Part shown: positions 7,720 through 14,383 of the stretch, piece after piece | Layout: every line of letters begins with the position of its first letter | How positions within the stretch are numbered: the first letter of the stretch is position 1 | DNA from: JBMNTQ01 sp050945815 | Lineage (GTDB): Bacteria > Bacillota > Clostridia > Christensenellales > JBMNTQ01 | Assembly: GCA_050945815.1 (NCBI GenBank) | Contig: JBMNTQ010000016.1 | Span: 1-20,524 of the forward strand | Length of the DNA: 20,524 bases | Direction of reading: 5' to 3' | Notes under the pieces: generated by a model | What the model was told of the DNA's origin: nothing | Seen by the model: only the letters and a program-made list of their open reading frames with translations | Database searches by the model: none | Position numbers and translations under genes: made by a program

Positions 7720-9186
7720 GTGCCGGTGAATCTGAAAAAGAAAACAAACGTTATAATCGTTTTAATCTATGTGGTGATGCTCTTGTTTTTTGTGGCAAAG
7801 GGGTTTTACTATATGGACAATGTTGCCCGATTCCCCGATGAATCGCGGCATGTTGCCTATATAGCCACGCTGGAGAAAACCGGCGATATTATTCCTGATT
7901 TTAAAGAGATGACTGCGCTTAGAGAATTGAAGGACGTCAGCGGGCAGCCGCTTTCTCATGCCAATGAAGACAGGATTAAGGTTTATGTCGAAAATCCGAA
8001 CACGACGAACTACCTCGGGCATCCGCCGCTTTATTATCATATTATGCGGCTGTCCGGCGGCGTTGCTATTCAAGGCGATCAGATTCTGGTAAACCTCTTT
8101 CAATTGCGTGTGTTTAGCCTAGCGATTTGTGCAGTCGGGATGGTGCTGACGTTTTATATTGGATACAGTCGGATTAAAAAATCGATTGCGCTGCATTTGT
8201 TCTATGCTGTTACCTGCGTGTCGGTTCCTATGCTGGTATATAACTGCGCCGGTGTAAACAACGACGCTCTCTCTTTTTTGGCGTTCCCTATATTAGTATT
8301 GGGGCTGCTGCGTTTTTTGGAGGGAACGAGAGACTTCAAGACTTATCTATTAATCGCTTCGGGGATATTTCTGATTTTTTTCTCGAAACTAACCGCTGCT
8401 TTAGTGGTGTTGGTGATGGTAGCGGCAATGTTGCTCTATTTGCTGATTAAGGAACGCAACTTGCGCTTCTTGATTTCGAAGCAATTTTTGCTTACAGTGC
8501 CGTTGTATGTGCTGATTTTGGCTTATCTGGTGGTTGTATATAGGCAGGTGGGGTCTATTCAGCCTTCCTTGAGCAATCTGAACCTAGAGCATTATCATGA
8601 GTCGTTTTTCTATGTTCCGCCGGCGGAGCGGGTTAGTATGACTGTGGCACAATACGCAGCTTATTATAGTAAGAACTATTTCGAGACCTGGACGGGCATT
8701 GCTTCCCATGTGTCTTTGTTGAAGGGGATGTCGCCTTTTACTTGGGAACGCATCGCATTGTTGGGTTTGTGGGTTTTGCCGTTGTTGTTGCTGATCCCAA
8801 AGAAAGGCCAGCAAAAAAGCCGTAAAAACTCGGCTATGCGCAGCGTGGGGCTATTTGTTTATGCTGGATTGCTGGCGGCTTCTCTTGTGCAGGGACTGCG
8901 GGCTTATCTGCAATTCCAGTATGTGTCGGGCTATATGGGCGGCTTTCAGACCCGCTATTATCTGTGTGTGATTGCGGGTTTGGCATTGGCCTGCACGTAT
9001 GCGCTGCAGAGGCTGATGGAGGGGAAGGAGCAGCTTGCAATGGAAGGGGAAGCCTTGACAGCTGACGTTTCGCGATCTGTCCGCATTCGAAAATGGGTGG
9101 TGACAGCATTTTGCGTTGGGTATAGCGCATTGTTGCTGTATGAAGATTTCATATACTTTATATTGAACTTTACAGCGTATTTATAG
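7720..9186 (+). CDS. Polytopic membrane protein, probable GT-C type glycosyltransferase
   Basis: 488 residues with about 10 to 12 hydrophobic segments, starting at about residue 10. Seen: an acidic motif just after the first membrane segment (FPDESRHVAYI, D40 E41 H44) and a second extracytoplasmic motif GHPPLYYHI (100-108). Both are hallmarks of GT-C enzymes of the PMT/ArnT/DUF2142 type, which use polyprenyl-phosphate sugars outside the membrane. The exact family is not certain. The GTG start at 7720 is supported by GAGGAGGGG at 7706-7714, and the gene lies 27 bases after the GT2 gene, so cotranscription is likely. Context suggests the GT2 enzyme builds or loads a glycan that this protein transfers or polymerises (inference). 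Confidence 0.85.
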   Translation: MPVNLKKKTNVIIVLIYVVMLLFFVAKGFYYMDNVARFPDESRHVAYIATLEKTGDIIPDFKEMTALRELKDVSGQPLSHANEDRIKVYVENPNTTNYLGHPPLYYHIMRLSGGVAIQGDQILVNLFQLRVFSLAICAVGMVLTFYIGYSRIKKSIALHLFYAVTCVSVPMLVYNCAGVNNDALSFLAFPILVLGLLRFLEGTRDFKTYLLIASGIFLIFFSKLTAALVVLVMVAAMLLYLLIKERNLRFLISKQFLLTVPLYVLILAYLVVVYRQVGSIQPSLSNLNLEHYHESFFYVPPAERVSMTVAQYAAYYSKNYFETWTGIASHVSLLKGMSPFTWERIALLGLWVLPLLLLIPKKGQQKSRKNSAMRSVGLFVYAGLLAASLVQGLRAYLQFQYVSGYMGGFQTRYYLCVIAGLALACTYALQRLMEGKEQLAMEGEALTADVSRSVRIRKWVVTAFCVGYSALLLYEDFIYFILNFTAYL

Positions 9187-9195
9187 GAGTTGGGT

Positions 9196-9765
9196 ATGGA
9201 AAAAACAGTGGAGAAAAGCAATCGGGCTTTTGTCGTTACAGCTTGCGTTGTGACAGCCCTTGCAATGGTATTGTGTGTGATTCTAGCCCGTGCCGGCTTG
9301 TTTGCCAGTGCGGCAAACCGTTCTTTGATCTGGTTCCATATGGAGCAGCCGGTTGCAGTAGACATGACGGCTATGCAGGAGCGGCCGGGCAGCAGGGCGC
9401 AGATCGATAGCATAGAGTTGATCCGGGGGGCGTTCCTGGACGTTCGGGGCTGGGGCGTGATGGAAGGGCAGCAATCGTTATACAAGCATGCTTATTTCAT
9501 TCTGGCATCGGATACGGAAGCTTGGCAATATGAAACGGACACCTATATTCGCGAGGATGTGACGGCACATATAGCGGACGGTCAGGATTACGATAATTCT
9601 GGATTTGGCGTGATGTTGAACGCCAGCAATTTAAACCCCGGGGTGTATAGAGTTTGGCTTTATCTGAGAACTGGGGAAACCCTGTGTGCCACGGATTGCC
9701 AGATAGAGATCAGCAGGTCTGAGCAAGACGGTTTGGAGATTTTCTGGAGAGAAGCAGAGGAGTAA
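9196..9765 (+). CDS. Small membrane-anchored beta-rich protein of the glycan operon, unknown function
   Basis: 189 residues from ATG 9196. I do not recognise a named family. Seen: one N-terminal membrane segment (about 12-32) and an extracytoplasmic part of about 150 residues that looks like a single beta-sandwich: strands around IDSIELIRGAFLDVRGWG, AYFILAS, then REDVTAHI, NSGFGVML, and NPGVYRVWLYLRTGETL. The pattern GxxxVxGW, RxDV, SGF and PGxYxVxL recalls beta domains found in or beside cell-surface glycosyltransferases (from memory, not checked). The start is chosen for AGGAG at 9185-9189; a TTG at 9190 overlaps that site. The gap to the GT-C gene is 9 bases, so it belongs to that operon. 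It could be an accessory subunit of the transferase. Confidence 0.8.
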   Translation: MEKTVEKSNRAFVVTACVVTALAMVLCVILARAGLFASAANRSLIWFHMEQPVAVDMTAMQERPGSRAQIDSIELIRGAFLDVRGWGVMEGQQSLYKHAYFILASDTEAWQYETDTYIREDVTAHIADGQDYDNSGFGVMLNASNLNPGVYRVWLYLRTGETLCATDCQIEISRSEQDGLEIFWREAEE

Positions 9766-9792
9766 GGGCGGGCGCGAACACCAGGATTTCCA

Positions 9793-9850
9793 GCTGCAAA
9801 AAGAGAACGCTCAGTAATAACTAAGCGTTCTCTTTTTGCAGCGTTTTTTT
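9793..9850. terminator. Bidirectional terminator between converging genes
   Basis: A perfect 19-bp inverted repeat (gctgcaaaaagagaacgct at 9793-9811 with its complement at 9824-9842) around a 12-base loop, which itself can form agt/act pairs. It has an internal run of five T and a further seven T at 9844-9850. It serves the glycan operon on the plus strand and tgl on the minus strand, whose stop codon is at 9853. Confidence 0.93.
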
Positions 9851-9852
9851 GA

Positions 9853-10605
9853 TTAGCGCATGTTTTTGAAAAGCTTTTTAAAATCTGGACGGCCTGCGGA
9901 ATCCATCAGATAGGCGGAGCGTGTGGCTCCCTCTTTGCGGTTTTGATTAAGAATGCGAATGACGGTGTCTGCGGTTTGGATGCCCATTCCGTGACCATAA
10001 TAACGGCCATTACCCAGATCGATTAGATTTTCTCCTTGGAGATAGGGGGTTGCGGGATTGACATCGGGGTTTTTGATATAGCGTCTGTCGGCTGGTAGAT
10101 AGTCATTGGCTTTTCGCATCCAGCCCACTTCCTGGAGGAGGGGCGGAATGCTGCTCCAGTTCATGAGAACGATTTGGGGGAATAGCCTGTCGAAGCGAGA
10201 CGGTCCGTAAACTTTAGCCAGGGCGCCAAAATAGACAATCATCATGGCTGTGGCACATTCGGTGCCATAGAGATTGCTGTTTTGGAAGATATCCTGGATG
10301 GCGGCACTGGGGGATACGCCGGGTTGTAAGGTGAATCCGCCGTCATTGGTGCGCCGCCAGTAGGCAGGGTTGCAGAAAGATTCGCGAAATACCCGAAAGG
10401 CCAGGCGGCTGGCGCTTAGCTCTTTGGAGGCGGCAACAATCTCTCGGCGTAACGTCAATTCAAATTCCAGTTGTTCATGGGAATCGTAGGAATATGTTTG
10501 TGGGCTGTCCAGCAATATGTTCAATATTTCCCGTTCTACGCTTTGTTCCGGAACAGATGATAGCAGGGCGCTTTTGTCTGCGGCCTGACCTGCAATAACA
10601 ATCAT
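9853..10605 (-). CDS. tgl: Protein-glutamine gamma-glutamyltransferase (spore coat transglutaminase)
   Basis: 250 residues from the ATG at 10605, close to the 245 of Bacillus subtilis Tgl. Tgl forms gamma-glutamyl-lysine cross-links between spore coat proteins. Seen: the N-terminus MIVIAGQ, the FELTLRREIVAASKEL helix, the active-site segment GTECATAM with Cys117, GENLIDLGNGRYYGHGMGI with Glu192 and His205, and the end KKGA-like REGATRSAYL plus DFKKLF. Cys, Glu and His match the known catalytic triad of Tgl (C116, E187, H200) with the same spacing. The start is fixed by AGGAGGG at 10612-10618 and by homology; the longer frame from 10677 lies in the upstream gene. Its ATG overlaps the stop of the upstream gene as ATGA, so the pair is translationally coupled. 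Expression in the mother cell late in sporulation is expected from the family. Confidence 0.93.
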   Translation of the reverse strand: MIVIAGQAADKSALLSSVPEQSVEREILNILLDSPQTYSYDSHEQLEFELTLRREIVAASKELSASRLAFRVFRESFCNPAYWRRTNDGGFTLQPGVSPSAAIQDIFQNSNLYGTECATAMMIVYFGALAKVYGPSRFDRLFPQIVLMNWSSIPPLLQEVGWMRKANDYLPADRRYIKNPDVNPATPYLQGENLIDLGNGRYYGHGMGIQTADTVIRILNQNRKEGATRSAYLMDSAGRPDFKKLFKNMR

Positions 10606-11597
10606 AACGCGCCCTCCTGATTTGATTTTGCTTCCAGAAGCTGTTGCTGCGTCTGTTTTTCCAGCCACGCTTTCCAACGATCGACATCACTTTTGTGCAG
10701 CTTTAGGGAATAGGCTGCGAGGATCTTCTGGTCGGATTCCTCGGCTTCGTGGAAACGCTGGAGCAACGACTCCTCCGAGGCGTTGGGCGGTATGACGGGG
10801 TTGCCGGTTACGGGGGATATTTTTTTATGCAGGTATTTGGCATCGAGGTTCACCCGAAAGGCTTGGGGGCGGCTGGAGTATTGCATACTTTCCCCGGTAT
10901 AGTAGAGATAGGGGAGATTCTCCTGCAGCCAGACTTTGTATTGGGCGTATAGCTGCCGAGGATGGGCAGCGCCTTGGTTTTCCAGAGGCAGGAGGTTTAG
11001 AAGCTTTTGTGCGAACTCCGCCTCTTCGGGGTTGCGGGACAGAAGATGTTCGGCTAGAAGCTTGAGGGTTTCCGGATTGGCCGACTGGAAGAAGCCCCAC
11101 ACCAGATCGTGGAGGTAGGCCCCTTTTCGGTGGCGCGTGAACACCAAATCGGCTACCTGGGGCAGCAAGCTGTTTTCTTTGGAGATAGGGGTTAGCATGG
11201 CTGTGCTGGCGTCTAGGATTTGATCGTATTCATGGCTTAGCCCGTCTGCTTCCGCGCCGGTTTGGAGAATCCATTTCAATGCTGCCGGCCGGGCATTTTT
11301 ATCATCGGCGGACAGGGAATTCAGCTTGGATTGCAGCGCCTGGTTGTCTGCGAATTGAGCGCAAAGTTTTAAGGCAGACAGGTTGCGCAGGTTTAAGTGG
11401 CTGAATAAGTCGAGGTCTTGTATTTCGGGAATAAGCAGGTAGAGGGTGGGGAAACGCAGCCGCGCTTCGTTTAGGTAGCTGATGGCTCGCTGCCTTTGCA
11501 TTTTCCCCAGACGACGAAAATTCGAGCGGAACTGCTGGGTGTTTTGCTGCATCCGCATACGATCTAGGGTGCTTAGGCTGCTTCGGTTTAATCGCAT
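10602..11597 (-). CDS. Unrecognised protein coupled to tgl; candidate spore coat component
   Basis: 331 residues; I do not recognise a family. Seen: no signal peptide and no membrane segment; mostly helical composition; a very basic Gln/Arg-rich N-terminus (MRMQQNTQQF, then FRRLGKMQRQRAISYLNEAR); Leu-rich helices through the middle (repeat-like LKLLAEHLL, AQKLLNLLPLE); a Tyr-rich stretch (LYAQYKVWLQ, LPYLYYTGESMQYSS); and a C-terminus rich in Lys, Trp and Gln (WLEKQTQQQLLEAK). The ATG at 11597 has AAGGAGA at 11603-11609. Its TGA shares the ATGA overlap with tgl, so the two proteins are made together. An abundance of Gln and Lys at both ends fits a transglutaminase substrate or a scaffold for Tgl, but that is inference only. 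Confidence 0.85.
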   Translation of the reverse strand: MRLNRSSLSTLDRMRMQQNTQQFRSNFRRLGKMQRQRAISYLNEARLRFPTLYLLIPEIQDLDLFSHLNLRNLSALKLCAQFADNQALQSKLNSLSADDKNARPAALKWILQTGAEADGLSHEYDQILDASTAMLTPISKENSLLPQVADLVFTRHRKGAYLHDLVWGFFQSANPETLKLLAEHLLSRNPEEAEFAQKLLNLLPLENQGAAHPRQLYAQYKVWLQENLPYLYYTGESMQYSSRPQAFRVNLDAKYLHKKISPVTGNPVIPPNASEESLLQRFHEAEESDQKILAAYSLKLHKSDVDRWKAWLEKQTQQQLLEAKSNQEGAL

Positions 11598-11675
11598 GGT
11601 GGTCTCCTTTCAAAATCGTTTGATGGTACTACATAATATTAAAGAAGTGAATTTTGTTTCTGATTTGACGAAAAG

Positions 11676-11705
11676 AAATGTCTCGACAAGCTTGTCGGGA
11701 CATTT
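11676..11705. repeat. 30-bp palindrome in the divergent region between the tgl operon and spoIVB
   Basis: aaatgtctcgacaag at 11676-11690 is followed with no spacer by cttgtcgggacattt at 11691-11705; the arms match except for one T-G wobble. As RNA it makes a hairpin with T-rich sequence on both sides (plus strand atttttag; minus strand tttctttt), so it could terminate in either direction. As DNA it could be a dyad operator. There is no gene end next to it on either strand. Confidence 0.6.
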
Positions 11706-11815
11706 TTAGTGCTCTTTTTTATTGCTATTTATTGTCAAGACTAAGAATTATTGTTGAGGATAAAAAAACGCCTATAGAAAAAACTAATAGCAAATGAATT
11801 TGCGGAGGGTGTTTT

Positions 11816-13057
11816 ATGCGTAGAAAACGGTGGATCGGCGTTATTTTTGTCGTCCTTTTTTTGTTGATAAATTTTAATCCTGATATACAGATGTTGAGGA
11901 GCTTGCCTTCGCAGATTGTGGCGGAGAACAGAACTGCGGCTCTAGGAAGCTTGGATATTCCATTTTTTGCCAAGGCGTCTTACGAGAATGACAGCACTGT
12001 CAGCAGCGGGCAGGATCAGAGCTTAGAGGATGTGACCTCCCCTGTATCGCAGGAGAAGATTGAAATCAGCATATTGGGTATTCCCATTAAGCAGATTGAT
12101 ATTTTGACCAACGAAGAGAAAGCTGTGGTGGTGGGGGGGCAGTCGATTGGTGTTGCGCTGTATACAAAGGGCGCGCTGTTGGTGGGCACATCCGATGTGA
12201 TTGATTCCAACGGGCAGACGCGCAACCCGGCCTTAGAGGCTGGGCTGAAGCCTGGGGATATCATCGAGGCGGCCAACGGTGAGACCATTGAGGATGCGGC
12301 CCATCTTTCGGAAATTATAAATGAAATGGGCAGCCGGGAGTTTGTAGTTGAGATTTCCCGCAATCAGGAAACGATGCACTTCAACCTGACACCGGTCTAT
12401 GATGCTTATGAGGCTAAATATAAGCTGGGGATGTGGGTGCGGGATAGTACGGCCGGGGTGGGAACCCTGACCTATTATGATCCGGTCAGCCAGAATTATG
12501 CGAGTCTAGGACACCCTATTACCGATGTGGATACGCAGGAGATTCTGTCGGTTAAGGACGGGGAAATTGTTGCGTCTGAAATCATTGATATTCGGCAGGG
12601 TATGGCAGGGGACCCGGGGGAATTGCAGGGTAGTTTTTCCTCGAAGCAGGAAGTTTTGGGCAGCATTGAGAAAAATAACGAATTTGGGATCTATGGGAAG
12701 ATGTATGAGGAACTGCATAATCCGATTTATACGCATCCGGTAGCTGTGGCCAAGCAGGAGGAGGTTAGGATAGGGAAGGCCAGCATCTTGTCGACAATTG
12801 ACTCCGGGGGCATACAGGAATTTGAGTGTGAGGTGGTGAAGGCAACTAAGCAGACCACTGCTTCTCCCAAGGGGATGATCATTAAAATTACCGACGCTAA
12901 GCTTCTGGAGCAAACCGGCGGTATTGTCCAAGGAATGAGCGGCAGCCCGATTTTGCAGGGGGGGAAATTGATTGGCGCAGTGACCCATGTATTTATCAAC
13001 GACCCTACCCAAGGATATGGGATGTATATTGAGTGGATGCTACAGCAAAGTGAATAA
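11816..13057 (+). CDS. spoIVB: SpoIVB signalling serine peptidase
   Basis: 413 residues. SpoIVB is made in the forespore, crosses into the space between the two spore membranes, and triggers processing of pro-sigma-K through the SpoIVF complex (known for the family). Seen: one N-terminal membrane segment (about 7-23), a PDZ domain (about 105-195, with ALEAGLKPGDIIEAANG), and an S55 peptidase domain with GHPITD (His233), KITDAKLLEQTGG (Asp360) and GMSGSP (Ser375). The spacing His-Ser (142) and Asp-Ser (15) equals that of B. subtilis SpoIVB (H236, D363, S378), so the enzyme looks active. ATG 11816 has GGAGGG at 11804-11809. spo0A follows, as in most spore formers. I could not identify a convincing sigma-F/G promoter. 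Confidence 0.96.
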   Translation: MRRKRWIGVIFVVLFLLINFNPDIQMLRSLPSQIVAENRTAALGSLDIPFFAKASYENDSTVSSGQDQSLEDVTSPVSQEKIEISILGIPIKQIDILTNEEKAVVVGGQSIGVALYTKGALLVGTSDVIDSNGQTRNPALEAGLKPGDIIEAANGETIEDAAHLSEIINEMGSREFVVEISRNQETMHFNLTPVYDAYEAKYKLGMWVRDSTAGVGTLTYYDPVSQNYASLGHPITDVDTQEILSVKDGEIVASEIIDIRQGMAGDPGELQGSFSSKQEVLGSIEKNNEFGIYGKMYEELHNPIYTHPVAVAKQEEVRIGKASILSTIDSGGIQEFECEVVKATKQTTASPKGMIIKITDAKLLEQTGGIVQGMSGSPILQGGKLIGAVTHVFINDPTQGYGMYIEWMLQQSE

Positions 13058-13073
13058 AAAATGACGCTATTTT

Positions 13074-13091
13074 TTAACCTTGAAAGGTTAA
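13074..13091. other. Weak hairpin between spoIVB and spo0A
   Basis: ttaacctt at 13074-13081 and aaggttaa at 13084-13091 form an AT-rich stem, preceded by five T and followed by only a few scattered T. It could be a weak terminator for spoIVB; it is too poor to be sure. Confidence 0.35.
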
Positions 13092-13105
13092 TCTCAGTTT
13101 AAGGC

Positions 13106-13133
13106 TTGCGTTTCAATTATTTAAAAGTATAAT
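13106..13133 (+). promoter_or_regulatory. Sigma-A type promoter of spo0A
   Basis: TTGCGT at 13106-13111 and TATAAT at 13128-13133 with 16 bases between, in an AT-rich stretch. It is 40 bases before the spo0A start, so spo0A can be expressed apart from spoIVB. No convincing sigma-H promoter or TGTCGAA box was seen close by. Confidence 0.6.
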
Positions 13134-13173
13134 AAATATATATAAGTTTATATGCTTTTAAGGGGATGCAGCC

Positions 13174-13965
13174 TTGAAAACACGAATCATGATTGCCGAT
13201 GATAATCCTCGGTTTAGTGAAATCTTACGGTCGTATCTCAGCTCTTATTCAGATTTTGACGTGGTGACGCAAGCTTTTGACGGTGCGGAAGCGTTGGCTT
13301 ATCTGGAAACGGCTAATGTTGACGTGTTGCTTTTGGATATTATTATGCCGGTTTTGGATGGAATTTGTGTGCTGGAGCGGCTACGAAAAAATCCAGCTAT
13401 TTACAACAAGCCGATTGTTATTGTGATATCCGCGATGCAGAGTGAGACGATTGCCAAAACTGTGATGAGTCTGGGGGCAGATTTCTATTTTGTTAAGCCT
13501 TTGGATTTGGGCTCTCTTGCCAACCGAATACGAGAACTGCGGGACAATGCCGCCGAGGGTAAAGAAAAGTCCGCTTTTTATGTGCGCTTCGGCGAAAAAA
13601 AGGGAGCCGGAAGCGGGAACCATTTGGAGCGGGAAGTGACGAACATCATACAGGAAATTGGCGTGCCGCCGCATATTCAGGGATATCAGTTTTTGAGGGA
13701 TGCGATTTTGCTGATTATACAGAATATGGATTTGCTCAGCGCGGTGACAACGGAGCTGTATCCTATGATTGCAGAAAAATATGATTCCAACTCTACTAGG
13801 GTGGAGCGGGCTATGCGGCATGCCATTGAGGTAGCTTGGAACAAGGGGCGGGTAGACATCATCAACAAATACTTTGGTTATACTGTTTCCGACTATAAAG
13901 GCAAGCCCACCAACTCTGAGTTTATTGCGATGATTGCCGACTGGGTTCGGCTGCGCTCTAACTGA
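13174..13965 (+). CDS. spo0A: Stage 0 sporulation response regulator Spo0A
   Basis: 263 residues. Spo0A is the master transcription factor for entry into sporulation; phosphorylation by kinases or a phosphorelay activates DNA binding. Seen: an N-terminal receiver domain (about 1-120) with the acidic pair D9 D10, phosphoacceptor D55 in VLLLDIIMPVLDG, the VISAM switch serine and the FVKP lysine; a charged linker (about 125-150); and the Spo0A-specific effector domain, ending in the nearly invariant RVERAMRHAIEVAW and YTVSDYKGKPTNSEFIAMIAD. The start is TTG 13174: the family begins KxRIxIADDN, and AGGGG lies at 13161-13165; the next ATG would remove the first receiver strand. Length is normal. 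It is followed by a modest terminator. Confidence 0.97.
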   Translation: MKTRIMIADDNPRFSEILRSYLSSYSDFDVVTQAFDGAEALAYLETANVDVLLLDIIMPVLDGICVLERLRKNPAIYNKPIVIVISAMQSETIAKTVMSLGADFYFVKPLDLGSLANRIRELRDNAAEGKEKSAFYVRFGEKKGAGSGNHLEREVTNIIQEIGVPPHIQGYQFLRDAILLIIQNMDLLSAVTTELYPMIAEKYDSNSTRVERAMRHAIEVAWNKGRVDIINKYFGYTVSDYKGKPTNSEFIAMIADWVRLRSN

Positions 13966-13982
13966 AAAACGACAGAACCTGC

Positions 13983-14011
13983 CCGGCTCACGAATCTGCC
14001 GGTGTTTTTTT
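13983..14011 (+). terminator. Probable terminator of spo0A
   Basis: ccggc at 13983-13987 pairs with gccgg at 13998-14002 around a 10-base loop, followed by tg and seven T. The stem is short but GC-rich, and it lies just after the stop codon. Confidence 0.65.
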
Positions 14012-14101
14012 AATGGACTGGGCGCTACATTCGTTTTGCAGGATATGGGAGGGTAAGCGGCGGGGATTGGCGGCTAGGGATCTTTGGAGTGGGGGCCGGG
14101 T

Positions 14102-14130
14102 TTGACTTGCTGATAATCGAATGATATAGT
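14102..14130 (+). promoter_or_regulatory. Sigma-A promoter of the mgtA leader
   Basis: TTGACT at 14102-14107 and TATAGT at 14125-14130, 17 bases apart, close to consensus. Transcription would start near 14137, leaving a leader of about 247 nt before the mgtA start codon. The region 14012-14101 upstream shows nothing recognisable. Confidence 0.75.
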
Positions 14131-14136
14131 TGATTG

Positions 14137-14383
14137 GTAATCGAAAATATTAGCGTGAAAAGGATGTGAGAGAATGGATGCGAACCTTGGGGGCTTTTTG
14201 GGGTGTTTTAGTTTTCGATGTGAAAATGTGGCTGACACGGGCTTTGGTTTGTTATCCATTGTCGCAGGCGCTTGATGTGGGAGCATTGTTTAGGCTGCTT
14301 GTATTGTGTCGTCTGAGGACGGCCTTTTTCATGCCATAAAACATTTTCACCGGGAAATCCTAAGGTAGAAAGGACTGATTCCA
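14137..14383 (+). promoter_or_regulatory. mgtA 5' leader with short ORF and attenuator-like hairpin
   Basis: The leader holds (a) a 33-codon ORF at 14174-14275 (MDANLGGFLGCF..., ending VAGA) with a purine-rich stretch (aaaagga, gagaga) ahead of it, and (b) a hairpin at 14308-14323 (gtcgtc, loop tgag, gacggc) followed by cctttttc, which looks like an intrinsic terminator, about 55 bases before the GTG start of mgtA. GACAC at 14234-14238, inside the short ORF, could pair with GTGTC at 14306-14310 and break the hairpin. I did not find the conserved sequence blocks of the M-box Mg2+ riboswitch. Control by attenuation is inferred from this layout. Confidence 0.5.
14308..14329 (+). terminator. Terminator-like hairpin within the mgtA leader
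   Basis: A 6-bp stem (gtcgtc 14308-14313 with gacggc 14318-14323, one G-T pair) closed by a TGAG tetraloop and followed by a C and five T (14325-14329). No gene ends just upstream, so its natural role would be premature termination of the mgtA transcript. Confidence 0.6.

Noticed and set aside
11700..11815. Sigma-F/sigma-G promoter for spoIVB
   Set aside because: Expected from known biology, but no -35/-10 pair with correct spacing stood out in this AT-rich stretch.
12788..12797. TTGTCGACAA as a Spo0A or LexA-type site
   Set aside because: It is inside the spoIVB coding region, far from any promoter, and does not fit the TGTCGAA box.
14137..14383. M-box (ykoK) Mg2+ riboswitch ahead of mgtA
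   Set aside because: I looked for the conserved M-box sequence blocks and did not find them; only a short ORF and a hairpin are visible.
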